From: Verrucomicrobiales bacterium | GTDB lineage: Bacteria > Verrucomicrobiota > Verrucomicrobiia > Verrucomicrobiales > DEV007 | Direction of reading: 5' to 3' | DNA: 64,000 bases | NCBI GenBank assembly: GCA_021648365.1 | Contig: JAKISY010000004.1 | Location: 1-64,000, forward strand | Part shown: in pieces, positions 16,386-24,879 of the stretch | Layout: each line of letters begins with the position of its first letter | Position numbering within the stretch: the first letter of the stretch is position 1 | Position numbers and translations under genes: made by a program | The notes under the pieces: model-generated | Told to the model about the DNA's origin: nothing | What the model saw: the letters and a program-made list of their open reading frames with translations, nothing else | The model's database searches: none

Positions 16386-17015
16386 ATGCGTTTGTTTACT
16401 TTTATCAAAATCGTAGGTTTGCCAGCCGTCGTCCTTGCGATGACTTTGGTGAGTTGTGGACGGCCTTTTGACGTGAATGTGGGCACAGATGAGCCGATCA
16501 AGGTGGATGTGAGTATGGAGGTGCATGTGTATCAACATGGAGAGGATTCACCAGAGGATAAGGTGAAGCGTCAGGATTATAAAAAAGTCTTGGAGCAGCG
16601 GCGTGGTCGGATGGAGGAGATACAAAAACTCAAGAACAACCGTTTAGTGGGCGAGGATCACCAGGGTTTGCTCTCGATCCGCAATTTGCCGGCTGGGGAA
16701 TACGGTTTGTATGTGAAAAAGACGGTGAAGGAGGAGAATGCTGATCGTAATTTTTTGATGAAAGCGGAGTCTGAGCAGAAAGGCAAGGCACTGGGGGATG
16801 TGAAAAAAGCGCAATGGAGTCATTGGCAGCGCAAATCTTTTCCAGGCGAATGGATTCAGGTGGAAGGGGATGAAGCGGGGACTTATCGTTGGGAGCAGAA
16901 GAAGGGGGCGAGTGAGGATAAGGGGAAAACAGGTGCTAAAACAGGTGCTAAAGCAGGATCTGACAAGGCGGCTGCGGTGGGGACGGCGAAGGAGAGAAAT
17001 CCACCAAAAAAATAG
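16386..17015 (+). CDS. Lipoprotein fusing YnbE and YdbL (DUF1318)
   Basis: 209 residues from ATG 16386. Signal peptide with lipobox LVSC (Cys24). Residues about 25-50, RPFDVNVGTDEPIKVDVSME, match YnbE, whose mature part has the pattern 'IEVAAPKEPITINMNVKIE'. Residues about 70-165 match YdbL/DUF1318: NRLVGEDHQGLLSI, then VKKTVKEENADRNFLM, a helix with GKALGDVKKAQW, and the closing RKSFPGEWIQ. A Lys-rich tail with TGAKTGAKAGS ends the protein. In E. coli these are two proteins: YnbE is an outer-membrane lipoprotein that stacks on YdbH to build an intermembrane bridge, and YdbL modulates that contact. Here one lipoprotein would do both next to YdbH. The 5' region contains the palindrome at 16162-16359. 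Confidence 0.8.
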   Translation: MRLFTFIKIVGLPAVVLAMTLVSCGRPFDVNVGTDEPIKVDVSMEVHVYQHGEDSPEDKVKRQDYKKVLEQRRGRMEEIQKLKNNRLVGEDHQGLLSIRNLPAGEYGLYVKKTVKEENADRNFLMKAESEQKGKALGDVKKAQWSHWQRKSFPGEWIQVEGDEAGTYRWEQKKGASEDKGKTGAKTGAKAGSDKAAAVGTAKERNPPKK

Positions 17016-17166
17016 CAAAGTTCTTGTCTTGGCCTGATTGCGCCAGTGAGTTGTTGATTTTGTTCTTGCCGATTTGTTAGGATCTGGTAAATGGGATACC
17101 CGCCTTGTTGTCATGGTTTAGCATAGTGATGATGGATGTAGCGGGATCTAACCGAGAAAAAGATTG

Positions 17167-18750
17167 ATGACTGATACGACTAACAAACCTTCGATGGGCC
17201 TTTTTTGGGGCTGTTTTATTGCGCTGATTGCGACTGCTTTTGCATTTTTTACTAGGATGTATCTATGCGAAGTCCGTTTTGCGTCTGATTTTAATATTGA
17301 TAAAGGCACGGTGGGAGCCTTGATGGGCGCGGGGGTGTGGCCTTTTGCGATTTCTATTATCTTGTTCAGTTTGATCATTGATAAGATTGGGTATCGAGTG
17401 GCGATGTTGTTTTCATTTGTCTGTTACACGATCTATGTGGTCATGGCCTGTATGGCCTACGGTGCGATCCAAGGCCTGGAAGGTGATGCGCTGGTTGCCG
17501 CGCAGCAAAAAGGTTACAATCTGCTCTATTGGGGCAGTATTATTTTGGCTCTCGGAAATGGCACGGTGGAGTCCTTCATCAATCCTGTGGTGGCGACGAT
17601 GTTCAGCAAGGACAAAACCAAATGGTTGAATATTCTACATGCTGGCTGGCCAGGTGGTTTGGTTCTTGCTGGTTTGATTACGATCGCGATGGCTGATATC
17701 GCTGAAAGCGGTGACTGGCGTTTAGTGATCGGGGTGATTGCGGTTCCGGCAGTGATCTATGTGGTGATGCTGATGAAAGCTAAGTTTCCTGTTAATGAGC
17801 GTGAAGCGGCAGGGGTTTCTTATCGTGAGATGTTGGGTGAATTTGGAGCTTTTGGAGCTTTGATAGCTTTTGGACTTATTTTTGCCCAATTGGGTTTGGT
17901 GTTTGGCTGGTCGCTTGGGGTCAGTGCTGTTTTGGCTGTAGCGGTGGCTGTTGCTTTCGGAGTTTACACAAAAAGCATGGGGCGCGGATTCATGGCGGTG
18001 GTGATCATCATCATGATGCCTTTGGCGACAACGGAGATCGGCACGGATGGTTGGATCAGTGGTTTGATGGCGGTGCCGATGAAAGAAGCTGGCTTCAATG
18101 CGGGGTGGGTATTGGTTTATACGTCGGCGATTATGACGGTGTTGCGATTTTTTGCAGGACCGATTGTGCATAAACTTTCTCCGATTGGGCTACTGGTAAT
18201 CAGTGCGGTATTGGCGATTGCCGGATTGTTCGCTTTGTCTCAAACTGGAAATTCTGGATTGTTAGTTATTTTTGCGGCAGCGACTCTGTATGGGTTTGGT
18301 AAAACTTTTTTCTGGCCAACGATGTTGGGCATCACTGCTGAGCAGTGCCCTAAAGGTGGAGCGTTGACGTTGAATGCGATTTCTGGAATCGGAATGATTG
18401 CGGTGGGAGTATTGGGCTTCCCTTTCATTGGTGTGTTGCAGGAAAAGACGGCTTCGGCTAATTTGCAAAATACTCTTCCAGAAGTGGCGCAGACGGTGTT
18501 GATCGAAAAAGACGGGATTCTTGGTGGCTATCAAGCGATTGATCCAGAAAAGGCTGCAGGTCTTGCTGATGAAGCAGCGACGACTGCCATCGCAGTAGCT
18601 AATCAGGCGGGGCAGTTTTCTGCTCTTGGTAAAATGGCGATGTTTCCAGTTTTTATGTTGCTTTGTTACTTAGGTTTGTTTTTCTACTTCAAATCTAAAG
18701 GTGGGTATAAAGCTCAGGTTTTACCAGGTAGCGTGGCGAAGAGTGAGTAA
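17167..18750 (+). CDS. Major facilitator superfamily transporter
   Basis: 527 residues from ATG 17167. About twelve hydrophobic helices, with the loop 2-3 region reading SLIIDKIGYRVAMLFSF, a variant of the MFS GxxxDRxGRR motif. FTRMYLCEVRF and GWPGGLVLAGL resemble the sugar/nucleoside or organic-acid permease groups, but the substrate cannot be fixed. An extra polar loop (around residues 430-485, rich in Ala and Glu) precedes the last helix. The gene is 151 bases after the YnbE-YdbL lipoprotein and is closed by a strong terminator at 18771-18798. Confidence 0.85.
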   Translation: MTDTTNKPSMGLFWGCFIALIATAFAFFTRMYLCEVRFASDFNIDKGTVGALMGAGVWPFAISIILFSLIIDKIGYRVAMLFSFVCYTIYVVMACMAYGAIQGLEGDALVAAQQKGYNLLYWGSIILALGNGTVESFINPVVATMFSKDKTKWLNILHAGWPGGLVLAGLITIAMADIAESGDWRLVIGVIAVPAVIYVVMLMKAKFPVNEREAAGVSYREMLGEFGAFGALIAFGLIFAQLGLVFGWSLGVSAVLAVAVAVAFGVYTKSMGRGFMAVVIIIMMPLATTEIGTDGWISGLMAVPMKEAGFNAGWVLVYTSAIMTVLRFFAGPIVHKLSPIGLLVISAVLAIAGLFALSQTGNSGLLVIFAAATLYGFGKTFFWPTMLGITAEQCPKGGALTLNAISGIGMIAVGVLGFPFIGVLQEKTASANLQNTLPEVAQTVLIEKDGILGGYQAIDPEKAAGLADEAATTAIAVANQAGQFSALGKMAMFPVFMLLCYLGLFFYFKSKGGYKAQVLPGSVAKSE

Positions 18751-18770
18751 TATTTAACGATATCGACTTC

Positions 18771-18798
18771 AAAAAGGCGACCTACGGGTCGCCTTTTT
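18771..18798 (+). terminator. Rho-independent terminator (bidirectional)
   Basis: AAAAAGGCGACC, loop TACG, GGTCGCCTTTTT: a perfect 12-bp stem with A and T runs on the two sides. It ends the MFS gene on the plus strand and can also end the toxin-antitoxin operon on the minus strand. Confidence 0.92.
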
Positions 18799-18821
18799 GA
18801 TGCCATCGCTTACAGCTCACA

Positions 18822-19223
18822 TTAGGAGCTTGGATCTGCTGCTGTGACCGTGCGTAACCAGTCGGCGAAGCTGTCTTCACTGTGTTCCCCTGCTGCGAGT
18901 GCCAGATAATGAGGGTATTTTGCGACTTCATCGACGGTGAAGTGAGTGCCGTTGAGGTTCAGGAATAGTTCGCAGGTGATGGCAGCGGTGCGTTTGTTAC
19001 CATCAAGGTAGGGATGATTTTTTGCTAGACCAAAAGCATAAGCAGCGGCGAGTTGGCATAAGTCGGGGTGGAGATCGCTGTAGTTCCATAGTTGCATGGG
19101 GCGAGCGATAGCAGATTCTAACATCCCTTGATCGCGGATGCCGTGCAGACCTCCATGCTCCCGGATTTGCTCGAAGTGAAAACATTCGATGGTCTCTGCA
19201 AGTACCCATTCAGGTTCGATCAT
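18822..19223 (-). CDS. doc: Doc-type toxin (Fic/death-on-curing family)
   Basis: 133 residues. The Fic-fold signature NHPYLDGNKRTA (about residues 69-80) carries the catalytic histidine and the Lys-Arg of the Doc branch, which phosphorylates elongation factor Tu. GGLHGIRDQGMLESAIARP near residues 24-42 is the conserved substrate-flap region of Doc proteins. It follows the antitoxin gene by 2 bases on the minus strand, so the pair is one operon. The partner is of the AbrB/MazE type rather than Phd. The C-terminus is short and ends TAADPSS. Confidence 0.92.
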   Translation of the reverse strand: MIEPEWVLAETIECFHFEQIREHGGLHGIRDQGMLESAIARPMQLWNYSDLHPDLCQLAAAYAFGLAKNHPYLDGNKRTAAITCELFLNLNGTHFTVDEVAKYPHYLALAAGEHSEDSFADWLRTVTAADPSS

Positions 19224-19225
19224 GA

Positions 19226-19453
19226 TTACTCAGCAAGTTTTTTCAACATATTGCGGTTATTGCGCATGATGTCACGAGCCATATCGAGTTGGCGACTTTT
19301 TTTCTCATCGTAGGGCGTGATCGTAAGCCCATCGTGTGATTCTGTCAGATTGACGGTGTCACCTTGATTCAAGTTGAAGCGAGCCATAATCTCTTTAGGA
19401 AGAATCAATGCTGAGGAGTTGCCGACTTTGGTGATTTTAGCGGTGATCTGCAT
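19226..19453 (-). CDS. AbrB/MazE-type antitoxin of the Doc module
   Basis: 75 residues. The N-terminal SpoVT/AbrB swapped-hairpin DNA-binding domain is clear: KITKVGNSSALILPKEIMAR, then LNQGDTVNLTESHDGLTITP. The C-terminal 25 residues (RQLDMARDIMRNNRNMLKKL) form an amphipathic helix that would occupy the toxin. It is the first gene of the operon and, as in related systems, probably represses its own promoter in the 19454-19500 region. Confidence 0.88.
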   Translation of the reverse strand: MQITAKITKVGNSSALILPKEIMARFNLNQGDTVNLTESHDGLTITPYDEKKSRQLDMARDIMRNNRNMLKKLAE

Positions 19454-19577
19454 GGTTTATGTTAAAACGCCGGTTCTAACGAGTCAAGACTTTATGGAAT
19501 TGAGCTTGGCGAGCAGGTAGTAGGTGAAAAGCGCGCTTGCAGGCGGTGATTTTCTCTGGTCTGCTAATGAGATAAAG

Positions 19578-19928
19578 ATGAAACTCTATATTTACAAAAA
19601 TTGTGGAACTTGTCGCAAGGCGGTGAAGTATCTGAAAGCGAAGGGGCTGGAGGTCGAGACTTTGCCAATTCGCGAACAGCCGCCGAGCAAGGCTGAACTG
19701 AAGAGGATGCTGGGAATCTACGATGGTGAAATGCGCAGACTTTTTAATACTTCGGGACAGGATTATCGTGCCTTGGATATGAAAAGCCGTTTGCCTGAGA
19801 TGGGTGTGGATGAGGCGATTAAGTTGCTGAGTGAGAATGGCAACCTGATCAAGCGACCTTTTTTGCTAACAGAGGGCTCTGGGCTGGTGGGTTTTAAGGA
19901 AAATGAGTGGGATTCCCTATTTTTTTAA
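19578..19928 (+). CDS. Spx/ArsC-family thioredoxin-fold protein
   Basis: 116 residues from ATG 19578; an upstream in-frame start at 19524 would add an unlike leader. The sequence MKLYIYKNCGTCRKAVKYLK holds a CxxC motif at Cys10-Cys13. The EVETLPIREQPPSKAELKRM stretch and RPFLLTEGSGLVGFKENEW close an ArsC/YffB/Spx fold. The family includes arsenate reductases and the transcription regulator Spx. The ArsC catalytic arginine pattern is not obvious, so a redox or YffB-like role is more likely than arsenate reduction. Genome context is not informative. Confidence 0.8.
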   Translation: MKLYIYKNCGTCRKAVKYLKAKGLEVETLPIREQPPSKAELKRMLGIYDGEMRRLFNTSGQDYRALDMKSRLPEMGVDEAIKLLSENGNLIKRPFLLTEGSGLVGFKENEWDSLFF

Positions 19929-20053
19929 AGTTATTTTGAACTATTTTGTGTTCTGGTGATTTTTTGCTGGAGTTGTTGGCATAAATTTATCTAAACTACC
20001 GTATGACCTCTTTCTCGCCAGAAAGGGGTTTTTAATCCAAACACACAAGACAC

Positions 20054-21736
20054 TTGTACGCGAACGAAGACTTTTTACTCGAATTGCTTGAAGAGAACGG
20101 CACCATCAGTGCGCCGGACCTAGAGGGGGCTCGTCATCGCAAAAAAAACACGCAGACGGTGATCGATGTCTTGCTGGAAACTGGCAAAGTATCGGAGGAG
20201 GACTTGGCGCGGACGCTGGCGGTGAGTTCCGGCATGGATTTTGTCGATCTGCTGCATACGGAGATCGATCAATCGGTGGTGGAGGCGGTCGAAGTGGACG
20301 TGGCTCGGCGTTACAAGGTGGTGCCGATCAGTTACGACGGCAGTACGATGACGGTGGCGGTGGCAGACCCTTTGGATTTTGATACTTTGGATACGGTGCG
20401 TCACGTGATCCCGTATGAGTTGAATTTCGTTTGTTCTTCAGTAAAACAAATCAAGCAGTTACTGCTCGATTTGTATGGCACTGAGGGGCTGAGTGAGGAG
20501 CAGGCTTCGGAGCTGGGTGCTGCGGGTGGAGTCACAGTGACGGACGAGGATGGCGGCGATAGCGAGGCACCTGTGATTCGTTTGATGTCGCAGATGTTGC
20601 AGGAAGCTTATCAGAATAAAGCGAGTGATATTCACATCGAGCCGATGGAGAATGAGGTGCGGATACGTTATCGTATCGATGGGGCTTTGCACAAAGTGGC
20701 AGAACATCCACTGCGCTTGCTCTCGGCGATGGTGAGTCGGATCAAGATCATGACGGGCACGATGAGTATCGCTGAAAAACGGGTGCCACAGGATGGTCGT
20801 ATCCGAGTGAAGGCGGGTGATCAAGACTTAGATTTGCGTGTATCGACGGTGCCGACGAGTAACGGTGAGAGCATCGTGATGCGTATTTTGGATAAAAAAT
20901 CCTTGTTGTTAGGTTTGCCTCAGTTGGGTTTTTTCTCGGATGACCAAGAGAATTTCAATAATCTTATTCGTTTGCCGGATGGTATTATTTTGGTGACAGG
21001 CCCGACGGGATCGGGTAAAACGACGACTTTGTATGCTTGTTTGAACGAGATCAACAAACCGGACAAAAAAATCATTACAGTGGAGGATCCGGTGGAGTAT
21101 GTGCTCTCGGGTATCAATCAGGTGCAGGTGAAAGAGGACATCGGCATGACCTTTGCAGCGGCTTTGCGCTCGATGTTGCGACAAGCGCCGAATATCATCA
21201 TGATTGGTGAGATTCGTGATATCGAGACGGCATCGATCGCGATCAACGCGAGTCTGACGGGTCACTTGGTATTTAGTACACTGCATACCAATGATGCTCC
21301 GGGCGCTGTGGCTCGTATGGCGGATATCGGGGTGAAGCGATTTTTGATTGCTAGTGCGGTGCGTGCGATCGTGGCGCAACGGCTGGTGCGAACGATTTGT
21401 CCAGACTGCGCGGCTCCGGCGGTATTGTCAGAGAAAGACATGATCACCTTGAACATGGATGCTGGGCAAATTGCGGATGCGGATGTGAAGGCTGGGGCGG
21501 GCTGTCGCACTTGCCGTATGACGGGCTATAAAGGGCGTCTAGGCATCTATGAGATTTTTAACATCAATGATGAGGTGACTCACATGATCAATGCAGAAAT
21601 GTCCACTCCACAGCTACGGAAAAAAGCGCGTGAGTTGGGGATGCGCACTTTGCGTGAAGACGGTGTTCGCAAGGTCTTGTCTGGCATCACCACAGCGGAG
21701 GAGGTGGTGCGGGTGACGATGTCGGATTCGGATTGA
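20054..21736 (+). CDS. Type IV pilus/type II secretion assembly ATPase, copy 1 (PilB/GspE)
   Basis: 560 residues starting at TTG. An N-terminal T2SE_N/MshEN domain (about 1-130) precedes the AAA+ motor. Motifs: RYRIDGALHKVAEHP, Walker A GPTGSGKTTTLYA, Asp box VTVEDPVEYVLSG region, Walker B NIIMIGEIRDIETA, and His box LTGHLVFSTLHTNDAPGAV. A zinc-binding tetracysteine (CPDC ... CRTC) lies before GYKGRLGIYEI. It powers pilus or pseudopilus extension in the cytoplasm, docked on the platform protein encoded at 23574. It is first in a four-gene plus-strand operon and is closely related to the next gene. Confidence 0.92.
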   Translation: MYANEDFLLELLEENGTISAPDLEGARHRKKNTQTVIDVLLETGKVSEEDLARTLAVSSGMDFVDLLHTEIDQSVVEAVEVDVARRYKVVPISYDGSTMTVAVADPLDFDTLDTVRHVIPYELNFVCSSVKQIKQLLLDLYGTEGLSEEQASELGAAGGVTVTDEDGGDSEAPVIRLMSQMLQEAYQNKASDIHIEPMENEVRIRYRIDGALHKVAEHPLRLLSAMVSRIKIMTGTMSIAEKRVPQDGRIRVKAGDQDLDLRVSTVPTSNGESIVMRILDKKSLLLGLPQLGFFSDDQENFNNLIRLPDGIILVTGPTGSGKTTTLYACLNEINKPDKKIITVEDPVEYVLSGINQVQVKEDIGMTFAAALRSMLRQAPNIIMIGEIRDIETASIAINASLTGHLVFSTLHTNDAPGAVARMADIGVKRFLIASAVRAIVAQRLVRTICPDCAAPAVLSEKDMITLNMDAGQIADADVKAGAGCRTCRMTGYKGRLGIYEIFNINDEVTHMINAEMSTPQLRKKARELGMRTLREDGVRKVLSGITTAEEVVRVTMSDSD

Positions 21737-21792
21737 TGAGTAGATCGAGATAGCTAGAAAATTAAACCATTGGCACAGAGAATAGGATAGAT

Positions 21793-23457
21793 ATGAACGT
21801 AGAAAGTGTACTCGATTTACTGGTAACGCGTGAGATGATTGATGAAAGTCAGCGCGAAGATCTGACTTATGCTGCAAGTCAGTCTGGTAAGGATGTGATC
21901 GAGTTATTGGCTGATTATTCTATTATAGAGCCTGATCAGTTGTATCAATTGATTGCTGAGGATCTCGGCGGATACAGTGTGGAATTGGAGGGTTTCGAGC
22001 CCGCCCCGCAAGTATTGGCGGCGATGCCTGCTGCGACTGCTAGGTTACACGAGTCTTTCCCTATTCAGTTCAATGAGGATGGCAGCTTTTTGGTGGCATT
22101 GGCTGATCCGCTGAGCGCGAGCACGGCGGAGGAGTTGCATTTCGCTTTGGGTTTGGATATCCAGATCGCGGTGGCTCCCCCGGCGAAGATCCACGAGAAG
22201 ATCGAGCAATTCTATGGCGGGGATACGGCAGGGATGAACGATGCACTGGCGACTTTGAGCCAAGAGGCCGCTGCGTTGTCGGAAGAAGATGCTGATTCAG
22301 ATGCGGCGCCGATCATTCGTTATGTGGATTTGGTGTTGTTCCAAGCGATCAAGGAGCAAGCATCAGATATTCACTTCGAGCCTTTTGAGGATGACTTCAA
22401 AATTCGTTACCGGGTGGATGGTTCGCTTTACGAAATGGCTCCACCTCCGATGCACTTGCAATCGTCGATTATTTCGAGAATCAAGGTGATGGCGAACTTA
22501 AACATCGCTGAGACACGCTTGCCTCAAGATGGTCGTATCATGACTAGCGTTGGGGATCAGACGGTGGATATGCGTGTTTCTACTTTGCCGACGCAGAGTG
22601 GCGAGAGTGTGGTGCTTCGTGTCTTGGATCGTTCCAATGTGAATCTCAATATGGATGCGATTGGTTTCCCTGATTACATTTTTGATTATGTCACTGAGAC
22701 GATTCAGAAGCCCAATGGGATTTTCATCTGCACCGGACCGACAGGTGCAGGTAAGACGACGACTTTGTATGCCTGCCTGCGCACCATCAATACGATGGAC
22801 AGTAAGTTGCTGACGGCGGAAGATCCGGTGGAGTATGAAATCGACGGTATCATTCAGGTGCCGATCAATGATGCGATTGGGATGACTTTTTCGCGTGTTT
22901 TGCGTGCCTTTTTGCGTCAGGATCCTGACCGGATTCTGGTGGGGGAAATGCGAGACTTGGAAACGGCGCAGATTGCGATTCAGGCATCGCTGACGGGTCA
23001 CTTGGTATTGAGCACTTTGCATACCAATGATGCACCAGGCGCGGTGACTCGGCTAGTGGATATGGGGACGGAGCCCTTTTTGGTGGCGGCGACGATGGAG
23101 GGGGTATTGGCTCAGCGATTGTTACGAAAAATTTGCGTGGATTGCCGTGTTCCTTATCAACCGAGCGAGGCGGTGTTGGAGCAATTGAACCTGACGCCTG
23201 CCGATATAGGTGGTAAAGAATTTTATACTGGGCAAGGTTGTCCTACTTGTAATGATACGGGTTACAAAGGACGACAGGGTTTGTTTGAGCTACTGGATAT
23301 GACAGATCCCTTGCGTGAGTTGATCACTGAACGTGCAGCGACGGTGGTATTGCGGCAAAAGGCTTTGGAGTTGGGGATGCAAAGTTTGCGAGATGACGGA
23401 TTGCGCAATATCTATAGCGGCGTCACAACGATTGAAGAGGTGCTGAAATACACTTGA
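21793..23457 (+). CDS. Type IV pilus/type II secretion assembly ATPase, copy 2 (PilB/GspE)
   Basis: 554 residues, paralogue of the preceding gene in the same order of domains. Walker A is GPTGAGKTTTLYA, Walker B is DRILVGEMRDLETA, the His box is LTGHLVLSTLHTNDAPGAV, and the tetracysteine is CVDC ... CPTC before GYKGRQGLFEL. The N-terminal domain is more diverged than the motor. A GspE with its own N-domain could couple to a different platform or act in a mixed hexamer. It lies 56 bases downstream of copy 1 and 116 bases before the platform gene. Confidence 0.92.
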   Translation: MNVESVLDLLVTREMIDESQREDLTYAASQSGKDVIELLADYSIIEPDQLYQLIAEDLGGYSVELEGFEPAPQVLAAMPAATARLHESFPIQFNEDGSFLVALADPLSASTAEELHFALGLDIQIAVAPPAKIHEKIEQFYGGDTAGMNDALATLSQEAAALSEEDADSDAAPIIRYVDLVLFQAIKEQASDIHFEPFEDDFKIRYRVDGSLYEMAPPPMHLQSSIISRIKVMANLNIAETRLPQDGRIMTSVGDQTVDMRVSTLPTQSGESVVLRVLDRSNVNLNMDAIGFPDYIFDYVTETIQKPNGIFICTGPTGAGKTTTLYACLRTINTMDSKLLTAEDPVEYEIDGIIQVPINDAIGMTFSRVLRAFLRQDPDRILVGEMRDLETAQIAIQASLTGHLVLSTLHTNDAPGAVTRLVDMGTEPFLVAATMEGVLAQRLLRKICVDCRVPYQPSEAVLEQLNLTPADIGGKEFYTGQGCPTCNDTGYKGRQGLFELLDMTDPLRELITERAATVVLRQKALELGMQSLRDDGLRNIYSGVTTIEEVLKYT

Positions 23458-23573
23458 TGGAAGAAGTGAATAGCGGAAGAGATAGTGATAGACAGGAAAT
23501 GTGCAAAACGCTAGAATCATGGAAGCTCTCCTTGAGATAGATAATTTGAACTGTGAAGTAACAACGAACAAAG

Positions 23574-24842
23574 ATGGCTAATTTTGAATACATAGCTCTG
23601 GACGCTAAAGGCGAAGAGACGGCGGGTAGCGTATCAGCGAAAGATGAGGCGGATGCCAGCAGTCAGCTGAGACGACAAGGACTTTATCCTACTAGTTTGG
23701 TTGCCTCCGGCAAAGGCGGCGTGGACAGTAAGGCGAAATCTAGAATCAAAAAAGCTCAAAAATCGAAGAGCAAAGAGGGAGGCAAAGCAGGAGGTAAGGT
23801 CAAGGGCAAGGTGCTGATGATCTTCACACGGCAGTTGGCGACTTTGGTGGAGGCGGGTTTGCCTTTGTTGCGTGGTTTGACGGTGCTGGCGAATCAGGAG
23901 AGGAACAAAAACATGAAAAAAACGATCAACTCGCTGGCCGATTCGGTGCAGAGTGGGAGTACGTTTTCTGAAGGTTTGGGACAGCATCCGCGTATTTTTG
24001 ACAAATTGTATGTCAACATGGTCAAAGCGGGTGAGTTGGGTGGTGTGTTGGAGGTGGTGTTGGTGCGTTTGGCGGAATATTCCGAAAAGGCTCAAAAGCT
24101 GAAAAACAAGATTGTTTCGGCGATGGTCTATCCGATGATCGTGATGTTCATCGCGGTGATCATTGTGGTTTTCTTAATGATGGTGATCGTGCCTAAGTTC
24201 GAGCGTATTTTCTCGGAAATGTTGGGTGACAAACCTTTACCTGCGATCACTCGTTTTGTGATTGGTTTCAGTCGTGGCATTCAAGATAACTGGCTGATGT
24301 TTTTGATCGGTTTTGGTATCATATTCACTGCGTGGAAAGTATTTTCTGCGACCAAAGGTGGAGCGGTAGCGATTGACCGCTTTAAGTTGCATTTTCCTTT
24401 GATTGGACCGATCCAGTTGAAGAGTTCGGTATCGCGATTTGCTCGTACTTTGGGTACTTTGGTGACTTCAGGCGTTCCTATTTTGCAAGCACTGGGGATC
24501 ACTCGTGAGACTGCTGGCAACTTGGTGGTCGCGCAAGCGGTGGACAAGGTGCAGGAGGCGGTGCGTGAGGGGGAATCGATTGTGGCGCCCTTGGAGGCGA
24601 GTCGGGTGTTCCCTGCGATGGTGATCAGTATGGTGGATGTGGGGGAGGAAACGGGGCAGTTGCCTGACATGCTTTTGAAGATTGCGGATGTTTATGACGA
24701 TGAAGTGGATAATGCGGTGGACGCGATGACGTCGATGCTGGAGCCGATCATGATTGTGTTCTTGGCTTTGATTGTGGGCACGATTGTGATTGCCTTGTTC
24801 ATGCCGATGATCAGCATTATCACAGAAATGAATGCGCAGTAG
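23574..24842 (+). CDS. Type IV pilus/type II secretion platform protein (PilC/GspF)
   Basis: 422 residues. MANFEYIALDAKGEETAGSV is the typical start of PilC/GspF. Two T2SSF domains follow, with FTRQLATLVEAGLPLLRGL at about 85 and VSRFARTLGTLVTSGVPILQ at about 285, and three long hydrophobic helices near 200-225, 245-270 and 390-415. A Lys/Gly-rich linker (about 55-80) separates the small N-terminal segment. It is the inner-membrane base on which the pseudopilus is built. It is alone, while two ATPases precede it. Confidence 0.92.
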   Translation: MANFEYIALDAKGEETAGSVSAKDEADASSQLRRQGLYPTSLVASGKGGVDSKAKSRIKKAQKSKSKEGGKAGGKVKGKVLMIFTRQLATLVEAGLPLLRGLTVLANQERNKNMKKTINSLADSVQSGSTFSEGLGQHPRIFDKLYVNMVKAGELGGVLEVVLVRLAEYSEKAQKLKNKIVSAMVYPMIVMFIAVIIVVFLMMVIVPKFERIFSEMLGDKPLPAITRFVIGFSRGIQDNWLMFLIGFGIIFTAWKVFSATKGGAVAIDRFKLHFPLIGPIQLKSSVSRFARTLGTLVTSGVPILQALGITRETAGNLVVAQAVDKVQEAVREGESIVAPLEASRVFPAMVISMVDVGEETGQLPDMLLKIADVYDDEVDNAVDAMTSMLEPIMIVFLALIVGTIVIALFMPMISIITEMNAQ

Positions 24843-24879
24843 GGAATGGATTCCTGACTGTCATAACAGGGAGGATAAA

